NCBI GenBank assembly: GCA_039888615.1
Contig: JBDQQS010000005.1
Strand: one strand, 5' to 3'
DNA length: 64,000 nucleotides
Source of the DNA: Flavimaribacter sp039888615
GTDB lineage: Bacteria; Pseudomonadota; Alphaproteobacteria; Rhizobiales; Rhizobiaceae
Below, one piece after another: positions 42,116-51,034 of this stretch; the first letter of the stretch is position 1, and each line of letters opens with the position of its first letter. The position numbers were made by a program, and so were the translations under genes. The notes under the pieces are model-generated. The model did not search any database. It was given only the letters and a program-made list of their open reading frames with translations, and had not been told where the DNA came from.

Positions 42116-43033
42116 ATGGGGTCGTTTATCGTCAAGCGCCTGTTTCTTGCAGTCATTACGATCGTCGGCGTGTCCATCATCGTGTTCGTATGCGCTCGCC
42201 TGTCAGGCGATGTGACCTTTCTGCTCCTTCCTGTCGACGCCACGGAACAGGATATCAGAAACATTCGCCAGAGCCTCGGTCTCGATCAACCTCTCTGGGT
42301 CCAGTTCATGCGCTTCGTGGCGGCGGTCTTTCACGGGGATTTCGGTGAGTCGATCAAATATCAGGTCCCGGCGATGGACCTCGTCGTTGCGCGCATTCCG
42401 GCGACCGTTCAATTGACCCTCTCGGCGTTTTTCATCTCGATCGTCGTCGGTATTCCGCTGGGCGTGCTTGCTGCGCTTCGGCGCAACTCTGTTTCCGACT
42501 GGACCATTCGATCCGTCGCCGTGCTCGGACAATCAATGCCGAATTTCTGGATCGGCCTGATGCTTATCCTGCTTTTCGCTGTGAAACTGCAATGGTTGCC
42601 AAGCAGTGGCAGAGGCGGTTTCAGCCACCTCATACTCCCGGCCTTTACCCTTGCCCTGTTCGGCATAGCCGCCATCATGCGGGTAACCCGGTCTTCGCTG
42701 CTGGAGCAGCTGGATATGGATTACGTCCGGTTTCTGAGCTCCAAAGGTCTGTCGGCCAGGCTCATCCTGTGGAAGCACATGTTGCGCAACGCGATCATTC
42801 CGGTGCTTGCGCTTTGTGGCGTGTTGCTCGCCAACCTGATCGGCGGCGCCGTGATCATCGAGACGGTTTTCAACTGGCCGGGTCTCGGCAGTCTGGTCGT
42901 GGAATCCGTCGTTGGCCGGGATTATCCGGTGATACAGGCGGCGGTCATTCTCACCTCGGTCTTTCTCATACTGCTCAACCTGTCGATTGACGTCGCCTTC
43001 GGCGTCGTCGACCCCAGGATCCGATACCAGTGA
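42116..43033 (+). CDS. Opp/Dpp-type ABC transporter permease (DppB-like)
   Basis: 305 residues from ATG 42116, one base after the DppC-like stop. DppB hallmarks are an N-terminal anchor helix (FIVKRLFLAVITIVGVSIIVF), DATEQDIRNIRQSLGLDQPLWVQFMRFV, GDFGESIKYQVPAMDLVVARIPATVQLTL, and a C-terminal EAA loop with DYVRFLSSKGLSARLILWKHMLRNA. The gene order C-B-D-F-A is inverted relative to the common A-B-C-D-F order. Confidence 0.85.
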   Translation: MGSFIVKRLFLAVITIVGVSIIVFVCARLSGDVTFLLLPVDATEQDIRNIRQSLGLDQPLWVQFMRFVAAVFHGDFGESIKYQVPAMDLVVARIPATVQLTLSAFFISIVVGIPLGVLAALRRNSVSDWTIRSVAVLGQSMPNFWIGLMLILLFAVKLQWLPSSGRGGFSHLILPAFTLALFGIAAIMRVTRSSLLEQLDMDYVRFLSSKGLSARLILWKHMLRNAIIPVLALCGVLLANLIGGAVIIETVFNWPGLGSLVVESVVGRDYPVIQAAVILTSVFLILLNLSIDVAFGVVDPRIRYQ

Positions 43034-44061
43034 ACATGATCGACTCCCAGGCGAAACGAACGACGACCGTGTCGCAGGATCCACCAGCATTTCTGCATGT
43101 CGACAATTTGCGCACGGAGATAACCTCAAGGCGAAGCGGTCGGGTGGTGCGCGCCGTGAACGGAGTCTCGTTTCGTCTGGAACGCGGCAGAATACTCGGG
43201 ATCGTCGGGGAATCGGGTTGCGGCAAATCGATGACCGCCTATTCCATCATCAGGCTGCTGCCAAGATCCGCGCGGACGGTCGGAGGGTGCATAGAACTCG
43301 AAGGCGTCGATCTTCTCGCCCTTCGCGAAGGCGAAATGGCCAAGCTTCGCGGAACCCGGATCGCCATGATCTTCCAGGATCCGATGATGACCCTCGATCC
43401 GCTTTTCACCATCGGCGACCAGCTTTCCGAACCGTTGAGGAAGCACAAAGGACTATCGGGCGGGCCGCTGCGCGAGCGCATGCTCGAACTCCTTCGCCAG
43501 TTTTCGATTTCGTCGCCGGAAACGCGCCTGCGCCAGTATCCGCACGAACTGTCCGGCGGCATGCTGCAGCGTGTTGTCGGGGCTATTGCACTAGCGGCTG
43601 ATCCGGAACTGGTGATCGCGGATGAACCAACGACAGCGCTCGACCCCACTGTCCAGGCGCAATATCTTGATTTGCTCGACAGCCTTAAGAAAAGCCGGGA
43701 TCTGTCGCTGATTATCGTCACGCACGATTTCGGCGTCGCGGCGCGTCTTTGCGACGACATTCTGGTCATGTACGCCGGGCGCGCCGTGGAAAAAGCGCCT
43801 GTCGAGGCGGCGTTCGACACGCCGCTACATCCCTACACGCAAGCGCTGCTCAAGCTGGTGAACCTGTCCGATACGGATGGCGGAGACCATTTTGTTACGA
43901 TCGAGGGCAGTCCGCCCGACCTCTCGGAGCCGATCGAAGGCTGCCCGTTCGCCCCGCGCTGCCCGCACAAGATGCCGATATGCGCCGATGAAGATCCGCC
44001 GGAATTCGCCGTCGGTTCCGGCGCTGCCTCTTGCTGGCTCTATTCGGAGGCGGCGACATGA
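43030..44061 (+). CDS. Opp/Dpp-type ABC transporter ATP-binding protein (DppD-like)
   Basis: 343 residues; GTG 43030 overlaps the previous stop (GTGA), and an ATG two codons later is also possible. It has Walker A GESGCGKS, Q-loop IFQDPMMTLDP, signature LSGGMLQRV, Walker B LVIADEPTTALD and switch His in VTHDFG. The C-terminal oligopeptide domain has the Cys-rich motif CPFAPRCPHKMPIC that may bind an Fe-S cluster, as in DppD/OppD. The signature has M-L-Q in place of the commoner Q-R-Q. Confidence 0.9.
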   Translation: MNMIDSQAKRTTTVSQDPPAFLHVDNLRTEITSRRSGRVVRAVNGVSFRLERGRILGIVGESGCGKSMTAYSIIRLLPRSARTVGGCIELEGVDLLALREGEMAKLRGTRIAMIFQDPMMTLDPLFTIGDQLSEPLRKHKGLSGGPLRERMLELLRQFSISSPETRLRQYPHELSGGMLQRVVGAIALAADPELVIADEPTTALDPTVQAQYLDLLDSLKKSRDLSLIIVTHDFGVAARLCDDILVMYAGRAVEKAPVEAAFDTPLHPYTQALLKLVNLSDTDGGDHFVTIEGSPPDLSEPIEGCPFAPRCPHKMPICADEDPPEFAVGSGAASCWLYSEAAT

Positions 44062-45059
44062 CGGTCAATGGCGACATTCTGCAGCTGGAGGACGTTGCGA
44101 AGCATTTTTCCGTTCGTCGCAGTCCGTTTGCGCCGCGCCGCTCGATCCGCGCCGTCGACGGCGTCGACCTGACCGTAAGATCGGGAGAAACTCTTGGTCT
44201 GGTTGGCGAGTCGGGATGCGGGAAGTCCACTCTCGCCCGCTTGATTCTGAAACTCCATGACGTTTCCACAGGTCGCATCAGCTTCCTCGGACAGCAGGTT
44301 CACGACGCCCGCGGACGCAATCTCTCCCGGTATCGCAGGCAGGTACAGGCTGTGTTCCAGGACCCGTTCAGTTCGCTCAGTCCACGTATGACCGCCGGGC
44401 AGATCGTCGCGGAGCCGATGATCGTAAACGGCGGCCTATCGTCGCGTGAAACAGACGCGCGTGTCGCCGATCTCTTCGACAAGGTCGGATTGAATCCCGC
44501 CTGGATGGAACGCTATCCGCATGAATTCAGCGGCGGCCAGCGCCAACGCATCGCCATCGCGCGTGGAATTTCCCTCAACCCGAAACTCCTCGTCCTCGAC
44601 GAGCCCGTGTCTGCGCTGGATCTGTCGGTTAGAGCGCAGATCCTGAATCTTCTCAAGGATCTGCAACGGAACCTCGGGCTGAGCTACCTCCTGATCTCCC
44701 ACGATCTCCCGGTGGTTTCGCGCATATGCACCCGCATCGCCGTGATGTATCTGGGTCGTATCGTCGAAATCGGACCCGCCAGGGAAATCGTCGCCAATCC
44801 CCGTCATCCCTACACAAAGGCGCTGTTTTCTGCGGTGCTTCCTGAACATCCGCGCGCGCACCATCAACGCATCGAACTGGAAGGCGAAGTACCGTCGCCT
44901 CTCGATATCCCGTCCGGTTGCCGTTTCCGGACCCGCTGCCCGATCGCCGTCGAACGCTGCGGTGTTGAGTCGCCGGCCAACCTGATGATCAACGGCGAGC
45001 ATATGGCCGAATGCCGTTTCGCTATCGAAAAGCCAAACCATGGAGGAGAACTGAAGTGA
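44058..45059 (+). CDS. Opp/Dpp-type ABC transporter ATP-binding protein (DppF-like)
   Basis: 333 residues from ATG 44058, overlapping the preceding stop (ATGA). Walker A GESGCGKST, Q-loop VFQDPFSSLSPR, signature FSGGQRQRIAIA, Walker B LLVLDEPVSALD, switch His in ISHDLPVV, and a C-terminal CRFRTRCPIAVERC Cys cluster. It pairs with the DppD-like subunit. The downstream binding-protein gene overlaps by 4 bases (GTGA). Confidence 0.9.
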   Translation: MTVNGDILQLEDVAKHFSVRRSPFAPRRSIRAVDGVDLTVRSGETLGLVGESGCGKSTLARLILKLHDVSTGRISFLGQQVHDARGRNLSRYRRQVQAVFQDPFSSLSPRMTAGQIVAEPMIVNGGLSSRETDARVADLFDKVGLNPAWMERYPHEFSGGQRQRIAIARGISLNPKLLVLDEPVSALDLSVRAQILNLLKDLQRNLGLSYLLISHDLPVVSRICTRIAVMYLGRIVEIGPAREIVANPRHPYTKALFSAVLPEHPRAHHQRIELEGEVPSPLDIPSGCRFRTRCPIAVERCGVESPANLMINGEHMAECRFAIEKPNHGGELK

Positions 45060-46588
45060 AAAAGCTGTTATTCAATACCGCCGTCGCCCTGGGCCTCACG
45101 CTGATGGCGGTTGCGCCGAACGCCGCTCAGGCGCAATCCGACGATACATTTTCCATCGCAACGCCGATCGAGCCGGACACGCTGGACGCCCTGAAAACCC
45201 GTCTTCCTCCGCTCGTCCTCGGTACGATGACCAACATAAACGAGCCGTTGATCGCAGCCGACGCCAATGGCGACCCGGTTCCCGGGATGGCCGACTGGAC
45301 AATTCTGGAAGACGGCAAGGTCATAGAATTCAAGATCAAGCCAGGCGTCAAATTCCACAACGGAGATCCCCTGACGGCCGAGGATATCAAGTTCAGCCAG
45401 GAACGTCAGGCCGAACTCAACAAGTTCTACGCGCGACAAATGGCGAGCTTCGACCATATCGAGATCGTCGACGATCAGACGATCCGCTTCGTCTTCAAGG
45501 AGCCCACGCCGGGATTTCTGAGGCAAAGAAGCCTGCTTATTGCGTCCAAGAAACATTTCGACGAAGCCGGGGAAGAAGTATTCACGCAAAATCCGATCGG
45601 GACCGGTCCCTATAAATTCGCCGGATACAAATTCGGAGAATATATCGATCTGGAAGCCTTCGACGATTATTGGGACGGCGCTCCGGAAATCAAGAAGGCG
45701 CGCATAGAGTTCATCAAGGATGACCAGACACGCGTCGCCAAGTTGCGTTCCGGCGAGGCTGATCTCATCATGCACGCTCCCATGGAATCGGTGAAGCCAC
45801 TCGAGGGCGACGGTTACAAGACCTCCGGAGTGCCGGTTCATCCGACGCTTGCCGTTTATTTCCACACCCTCAATCCGAAGGCGCCCTGGTCCGACATACG
45901 GGTGAGACAGGCGATCTCGAAAGCAATTGACGGAAACGCCATCGTGGATGGACTGCTGGGCGGCGTTCCCAACCGGTTTCCTGCGCTTGGGCCCGACGAA
46001 ATCGGCTACGATCCCGACCTCAAGCTGCCGGAGTTCGATCCTGCCGCCGCAAAACAGTTGCTTGCGGACGCCGGCTATCCGGACGGGTTCACCATGCCGA
46101 TGTACTACATGTCGGGAGGCTACTCCGGGATCAAGGAAACGGCCGAAGCGATCGCGCTTTTTCTCAAGCCCATCGGCATCGATGTGGAACTGCAGGGTCT
46201 CGACCAGCTCAAGTCGGTCGAGATGCTGCGTGAACTGCACAACAATCCGGACGCCATGATGGTCGGCCTGCATCCCTTGACGATCGCCAGCACCCCGGAA
46301 GCAGCCTATTCGATTGGCCTTTCCTTTGCGACGAGTTCGCCTTTCTCGATACACAACCAGGAAGGGGTCACCGAGCCAATCGTCAAGGGCCGTGTGACGA
46401 TGGATGACGAGGAACGCGGCGAACTGATCCGGGAGGGGATCAGGGCGCTCTACGACAACGTTATCTACATTCCGATGTGGTCCAGCGTCTCCGTTTTCGC
46501 CATGAAGCCGGAGGTGTCCTATCAGGGCATCCCCCGGACGTCCGGCGGCGCCTGGCTGCGCATCAACGACATCGAGGTCGGCCAGTAG
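45056..46588 (+). CDS. ABC transporter substrate-binding protein, SBP family 5
   Basis: 510 residues from GTG 45056 (ggaggagaactga upstream); signal peptide KKLLFNTAVALGLTLMAVAPNAAQAQ. Family 5 features are PLIAADANGDPVPGMADWTILEDGKVIEFKIKPGVKFHNGDPLTAEDIKFS, NPIGTGPYKF, and DDQTRVAKLRSGEADL. Family members bind peptides, but many in rhizobia bind opines, oligosaccharides or sugar acids. The linked enolase-superfamily and hydroxyacid dehydrogenase genes make a sugar acid or a conjugate more likely here than a peptide. It is the last transporter gene. Confidence 0.85.
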   Translation: MKKLLFNTAVALGLTLMAVAPNAAQAQSDDTFSIATPIEPDTLDALKTRLPPLVLGTMTNINEPLIAADANGDPVPGMADWTILEDGKVIEFKIKPGVKFHNGDPLTAEDIKFSQERQAELNKFYARQMASFDHIEIVDDQTIRFVFKEPTPGFLRQRSLLIASKKHFDEAGEEVFTQNPIGTGPYKFAGYKFGEYIDLEAFDDYWDGAPEIKKARIEFIKDDQTRVAKLRSGEADLIMHAPMESVKPLEGDGYKTSGVPVHPTLAVYFHTLNPKAPWSDIRVRQAISKAIDGNAIVDGLLGGVPNRFPALGPDEIGYDPDLKLPEFDPAAAKQLLADAGYPDGFTMPMYYMSGGYSGIKETAEAIALFLKPIGIDVELQGLDQLKSVEMLRELHNNPDAMMVGLHPLTIASTPEAAYSIGLSFATSSPFSIHNQEGVTEPIVKGRVTMDDEERGELIREGIRALYDNVIYIPMWSSVSVFAMKPEVSYQGIPRTSGGAWLRINDIEVGQ

Positions 46589-46616
46589 GTCGGCCCCAAC
46601 GCCAGAAGGAAGCCAG

Positions 46617-47792
46617 ATGCGCATAACCGGCATTGAGGATCTTCACGCCAGCGGAGGCAGGAAGACGATCTCGTTCCTGAAAATCACGACGGACGAGGGC
46701 GTGACAGGATGGTCCGAGTTCAGCGAGTTCATCGGATCGAAAGGGCTCACCGCCCTGATCCGTGAGATCGCTCCCGGGCTCATCGGCGAGGACCCCCGCG
46801 CCACCGGGCGTCTGTCTGCGATGTTCAAGGCAAAATCCCGCGTCGTGTCCGGCGGGCTGAATGCGCTCGCCTACGCCGCGATCGAGAACGCCTGCATCGA
46901 CATCAAGGCAAAAGCGCTGGGCGTTCCGGTGTACGAACTCCTCGGAGGCGCGATCCGCGACCGCCTCCGGGTCTACTGGTCACACTGCGGAACCTACCGC
47001 ATTTCGACGCCGGAATTGTATGGCGCCCGACCGGTGCAATCGGCCGGGGACTTCGCCGGTCTCGGCAGAGAAGTCGTCGACAAGGGCGTCGGAGCGTTGA
47101 AGACAAATATCGTGATATTCGACGCGCCGAAACCGTTTGTCTATTTTGGCGGGTTCGGGGTCGGACCAGGCCACCCTGAACGGGATCTGCCGCAACCGGT
47201 GCTGACTGCTGCGGTCGACCAACTTTCCGCGTTGCGAGAAGGGGCGGGAAAGAACACGGCTATCATGCTCGACATCCTGTCGAATTTCAGACCTTCCGAT
47301 TGCATCAGGCTGGCGCAGGCGCTCGAGCCGGTCGATCTCGCCTGGCTGGAACTGGACTTGCCCGATCCCGAAGCGGTTTGCGATATCCGGCGATCGGTGC
47401 GCACGCCGATTGCTTCGCTGGAGACGTGTTACCATCGCGAGATGTATCGACCGTTTCTCGAAAAAAGAGCGGTCGATGTCGCGATAATCGATGTCATGTG
47501 GAACGGCATTTTCGAGTCCGTCAAGATCGCCGATCTGGCCGACGCATTCGATATCGGAGTGAGTTCCCATGCCTTCACCAGCCATCTGGCTCTGATGATG
47601 AGCGCGCATATGTGCGCAGCAATTCCCAACTATCGCTATGTCGAAATGGATTTCGACCAGCCGCCATGGAACGACGAACTGTTCCACACGCGGCCAATGG
47701 TCGAAAACGGTCACCTTCTGGTGCCGGACGGCCCGGGCTGGGGCATAGAGGTCAACGAGGACGCCGTTCGCGCCAATGCCACGGGGAACTGA
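46617..47792 (+). CDS. enolase-superfamily (mandelate racemase/muconate lactonising type) enzyme A
   Basis: 391 residues. N-terminal capping domain (residues 1-130), then a barrel with metal ligands in MLDILSNF (Asp), WLELDLPDPE (Glu/Asp) and ASLETC (Glu). Basic residues are Lys in ALKTNIVIF and His in SSHAFTSHLAL. The capping domain has SRVVSGGLNALAYAAIENACIDIKAKALGVPVYELLGG. It resembles acid-sugar dehydratases of the superfamily. A second, different member follows 4 bases later, so the pair may act on two epimers or consecutive steps. Confidence 0.8.
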   Translation: MRITGIEDLHASGGRKTISFLKITTDEGVTGWSEFSEFIGSKGLTALIREIAPGLIGEDPRATGRLSAMFKAKSRVVSGGLNALAYAAIENACIDIKAKALGVPVYELLGGAIRDRLRVYWSHCGTYRISTPELYGARPVQSAGDFAGLGREVVDKGVGALKTNIVIFDAPKPFVYFGGFGVGPGHPERDLPQPVLTAAVDQLSALREGAGKNTAIMLDILSNFRPSDCIRLAQALEPVDLAWLELDLPDPEAVCDIRRSVRTPIASLETCYHREMYRPFLEKRAVDVAIIDVMWNGIFESVKIADLADAFDIGVSSHAFTSHLALMMSAHMCAAIPNYRYVEMDFDQPPWNDELFHTRPMVENGHLLVPDGPGWGIEVNEDAVRANATGN

Positions 47793-47796
47793 TGCG

Positions 47797-48924
47797 ATGA
47801 TTGTCGAATCTGTGGAGGCCTTGCCGGTCGCCATGCCGCTGCCCGCCGATTATTCCTTTCGCGCGGGACCATTCCGTTTCGCCGGATTTCGGTCGGCCGT
47901 CGTCGTCAAGGTGACGACGCGTGACGGGATTGTGGGTTGGGGCGAGGCGATGAACGCGCGTTCGACACAGGCCATCGCGACCCTGATCAACCGCACGCTT
48001 GGCGATCTCGTTGTCGGCGAGGACGCCTCCGCCGTTAATGCTATTTGGGACAAGGTCTATAGGTCGTGCATAAAGACGTCCGGAGCCGACGCCGGTTTCA
48101 CCATCGGATTGAGCGGCATAGACATGGCGCTTTGGGACATCCGCGGCAAAGCCGCCAGCCTGCCGCTCTACCGGTTGCTGGGAGGCCGGTCCAGCAAGGT
48201 AAAAGCATATGCCGGAGGTCTCTCCCTCGGCTTCGAGCCGCCGGAAAAGCTGGCCGAAGAGGCGCTTGGTCTCGTGGAACAGGGCTTTCGGGCGCTCAAG
48301 CTGAGGGCCGGCGACACGCTGGACATGGATATCGCCCGCGCCCGTAAAGTGCGGGAAAGCCTGCCAGACTCCGTGAGCCTGATGATAGACGCCAATACGC
48401 TCTATTCCCTTGAGGACTGCCGGATCGCCGCGCCCCGGTTCGCCGAGATGGGCTTTCTGTGGCTGGAAGAACCCTTTCCTCCGCACAACCTCGCCGCCTA
48501 CCGACGCGCCGGACACTTCGCAAATATCGCGTTAGCCGCAGGGGAGAACCATTTTACGCGCTATGATTTTCACGAGCTTCTGAATATCGATGCGATTGCT
48601 CACGTGCAGCCGGACCTGTCGAAGTGCGGCGGCATCACCGAAGCTTTGCGCATCGCCTCAATGGCGTCTGCGCGGCACGTGCCGCTGTCGCCGCACAGCG
48701 CCTCCACGAGTCTGAACTATGCGGCCAGCATCCATCTGCTCTCGGCCATCGACAATCCCGGCTGGTTCGAGGCTGACGCGTCGGCCGCCAATCCCCTGCA
48801 TCATGACATCGGCACAAAGCCCTACGAGATCGAAGATGACGGCACAGTGCGCCCCTTGGAGGGGCCTGGAATCGGCGTCGAGATCGACGAGGACCGACTG
48901 CGGGCTCATGTGCTGACAAACTGA
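47797..48924 (+). CDS. enolase-superfamily (mandelate racemase type) enzyme B
   Basis: 375 residues from ATG 47797. The metal site shows MIDANTLYS (Asp), WLEEPFPPHN (Glu) and AAGENHF (Glu). The end of the second strand is ALKLRAGD (Lys-x-Arg, where the mandelate racemase subgroup has Lys-x-Lys). The His-Asp dyad is complete (VQPDLSK and LSPHSAS). It belongs to the sugar-acid dehydratase branch by pattern. Co-translated with enzyme A and followed by a hydroxyacid dehydrogenase. The substrate is not determined; a dehydratase yielding a 2-keto-3-deoxy acid is the usual outcome. Confidence 0.8.
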   Translation: MIVESVEALPVAMPLPADYSFRAGPFRFAGFRSAVVVKVTTRDGIVGWGEAMNARSTQAIATLINRTLGDLVVGEDASAVNAIWDKVYRSCIKTSGADAGFTIGLSGIDMALWDIRGKAASLPLYRLLGGRSSKVKAYAGGLSLGFEPPEKLAEEALGLVEQGFRALKLRAGDTLDMDIARARKVRESLPDSVSLMIDANTLYSLEDCRIAAPRFAEMGFLWLEEPFPPHNLAAYRRAGHFANIALAAGENHFTRYDFHELLNIDAIAHVQPDLSKCGGITEALRIASMASARHVPLSPHSASTSLNYAASIHLLSAIDNPGWFEADASAANPLHHDIGTKPYEIEDDGTVRPLEGPGIGVEIDEDRLRAHVLTN

Positions 48925-48937
48925 CCTGGAGGCCCAT

Positions 48938-49924
48938 TTGTCGCGCATCGTATCCTTTCCGCTGATCGCCCGCGATCTGATCAATGGCAGGCTGGCCGGG
49001 TTGGAAGGCCTGGATCTTGTCACCGTTGATCGTCTGGAAGAGATCGCAAGCAAGCTGGACGGTGCGGACGCACTGATCATGCCGGGCGGAGAAGCGCATT
49101 ACAGCGTTGAAATTGCCCGAGCGGTGAGGGAGAAGGCGAAAGACCTGCGCTGGATACAACTGACCTCCGCTGGCTATGACGGTCTCGTCGCCTTTGGTGT
49201 TCCGGACGGGGTGATCGTCACGGGAAACGGCGGCGCGCTTGCAGTTCCCGTCGCCGAGCATGCGATGGCGCTGCTGCTGTCGCTCTCCCGCCGCTTGCAC
49301 GAAAATGTCCAAAACCAGATGCGACGGACCTGGGAGCGCAATACGCAAACTCCGGTAAAAAGCCTGGACGGCTCCACGGTTCTTGTTGCGGGGTTCGGGT
49401 CCATCGGGCGTGAGGTCGCGCGACGGGCAAAGGCCTTCAACATGCACGTCATCGGAATGCGGCGGACACCGACGCCGGATGAAATGGCGGACGAAATCGT
49501 GGGAATGGATGATCTCAAGCCGGCTCTCAAACGGGCGGACGCGATCATTCTCTGTCTTCCTTTGAACGATGCGACACACCAGATCATCAACCGGGAGACG
49601 CTCGCCGCCTGCAAGCCGGATTCATGGATCATCAATGTCGGTCGCGGTGGACTGATCGACACCGAAGCTCTGATGGACGCTCTGCAAAACGGGATGCTTG
49701 GTGGCGCAGGTCTGGATGTGACCGAACCGGAACCCGTACCCGCCGACCACCCACTCTGGGCAACGCCGAACGTCATAATTTCCCCCCATGTCGGCGGCGG
49801 TGGCAGTCGAAAGAGTTATGAGCGCATTGCTGATACGGTTACTGAGAACGCGCGCCGCTTTATTGCCGGAGAGGACTTACAAGAACTGATTGATTTACGC
49901 GTCATGGTCTCCGGCCATTCTTAG
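48938..49924 (+). CDS. D-2-hydroxyacid dehydrogenase (NAD)
   Basis: 328 residues from TTG 48938 (ctggaggccca upstream). It has GFGSIGREVARRAKAF (dinucleotide motif), the catalytic Arg in INVGRGGLID, the Glu in LDVTEPEPVP and the His in ISPHVGGGG, the complete catalytic set of the family. It interconverts a 2-keto acid and a D-2-hydroxy acid, consistent with handling a product of the enolase-type dehydratases. Last gene of the importer operon. Confidence 0.9.
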   Translation: MSRIVSFPLIARDLINGRLAGLEGLDLVTVDRLEEIASKLDGADALIMPGGEAHYSVEIARAVREKAKDLRWIQLTSAGYDGLVAFGVPDGVIVTGNGGALAVPVAEHAMALLLSLSRRLHENVQNQMRRTWERNTQTPVKSLDGSTVLVAGFGSIGREVARRAKAFNMHVIGMRRTPTPDEMADEIVGMDDLKPALKRADAIILCLPLNDATHQIINRETLAACKPDSWIINVGRGGLIDTEALMDALQNGMLGGAGLDVTEPEPVPADHPLWATPNVIISPHVGGGGSRKSYERIADTVTENARRFIAGEDLQELIDLRVMVSGHS

Positions 49925-50232
49925 CATGGAACTATTTTTAGCTCGCTATTGATAATCGTTGACTCCCAGACAGAGTCAGAACGGTGAAACTTGGCACGTT
50001 TTCGCCGATTCATCCGTGCCGCAATCCGAACAGCGCGGAGTATTTTGAATGTCTGCTTTGCCTTAGAGTTGATCAGAATCCCGAAGGTCTCTTTCCGGCC
50101 CCAAAGCAGCCAGGCTCGAATTCGCCCTCACTCCAGTCGCGGGTCCCATAGTGCGGGCATTCCGCAAAACGGTGACATCGGAAAATGAAGTGCTAATGGA
50201 ATCCGCATGTGCGTGCACATTCTTTACGAATC
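49925..50232. other. spacer between converging operons
   Basis: 308 bases between the hydroxyacid dehydrogenase and the convergent SDR. Only short frames are present, with no ribosome sites. No terminator with a T-run was found; no RNA gene recognised. Confidence 0.45.
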
Positions 50233-51006
50233 CTATGCACTCAAAAGTGTGCGTCCGCCATCAACCAGCAAAAGGTGCCCCGTCACGAAACCAGCATCCG
50301 GACTGGACAGATAATGGAAAGCCGCGGCGATATCTTCAGGAGCGCCTTTCCTTCGAATTGGCTGGACATTTGCGGTTTTCTCGATTCCTGCAGAACCGAG
50401 GGAGTTCACATCGTCCAGCGTCTGCGGCGTTTCGATTATTCCGGGAGCCACTGCATTGACCGTTATTCCCGATGGGCCGACTTCAGCCGCCAGTGAGCGG
50501 ATCATTCCCACGATACCCGATTTTGCGGCCGAGTAGTGAACATGCTCTTCCCATGCTTCGAACGGACCGGCAACTGACGATGTCGCCAGAAGACGCCCGT
50601 ATCCGCGTTCGGACATGTGTGGCAAGACAGCCCGGAAAAGGCGCCAGACCCCATGCAGATTGACATTCAATGTCGTTCTCCAGGCGTCGTCATCCAGTTC
50701 GGCGACGGAATGTCGGCGCGCGATCGCCGCATTTGCAACGGCAATATCAACCCGTCCATAAGTGGAAAGAGCCCTGGCAACCAGATTGTTGACCGACTCC
50801 GTCGACGTGACATCTGTTTCCACAAGGATTGCCTTTGCATCGACCTTGCGGACATCTTCAAGAACGGCATCGGCGTTGTGACCGTCCGGAGAATGCACGG
50901 CAAGAACAAGATTGGCTCCGGCGCGCGCCAATCGGCGCGTCGTGGCCGCCCCGATTCCGGAGGCCGCGCCAGTGACAATTGCTGTCTGTCCACGCAGATC
51001 GAACAT
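50233..51006 (-). CDS. short-chain dehydrogenase/reductase (GntR operon, last gene)
   Basis: 257 residues from ATG 51006 (MFDLRGQTAIVTGAASGIGAATTRRLARAGANL), with aaaggaatc upstream; the longer open frame overlaps the preceding gene. NAAIARRHSVAE, the catalytic Ser in ATSSVAG, YSAAK, and the C-terminal FVTGHLLLVDGG. It is of the 3-oxoacyl-ACP reductase/glucose dehydrogenase-like SDR group. It is last in gntR-DUF1185-SDR-SDR, divergent from the ribose-type importer, so probably an oxidoreductase for the imported compound. Confidence 0.85.
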   Translation of the reverse strand: MFDLRGQTAIVTGAASGIGAATTRRLARAGANLVLAVHSPDGHNADAVLEDVRKVDAKAILVETDVTSTESVNNLVARALSTYGRVDIAVANAAIARRHSVAELDDDAWRTTLNVNLHGVWRLFRAVLPHMSERGYGRLLATSSVAGPFEAWEEHVHYSAAKSGIVGMIRSLAAEVGPSGITVNAVAPGIIETPQTLDDVNSLGSAGIEKTANVQPIRRKGAPEDIAAAFHYLSSPDAGFVTGHLLLVDGGRTLLSA

Positions 51007-51034
51007 CTCATGATTCCTTTCTGCCGTCATTGGC

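Noticed and set aside
41095..42264. 389-codon minus-strand frame opposite the DppC-like permease
   Set aside because: Composition of charged repeats typical of antisense to membrane segments; no ribosome site.
45068..46633. 521-codon minus-strand frame opposite the family-5 binding protein
   Set aside because: Antisense of a well-supported signal-peptide-bearing binding protein; no motif of its own.
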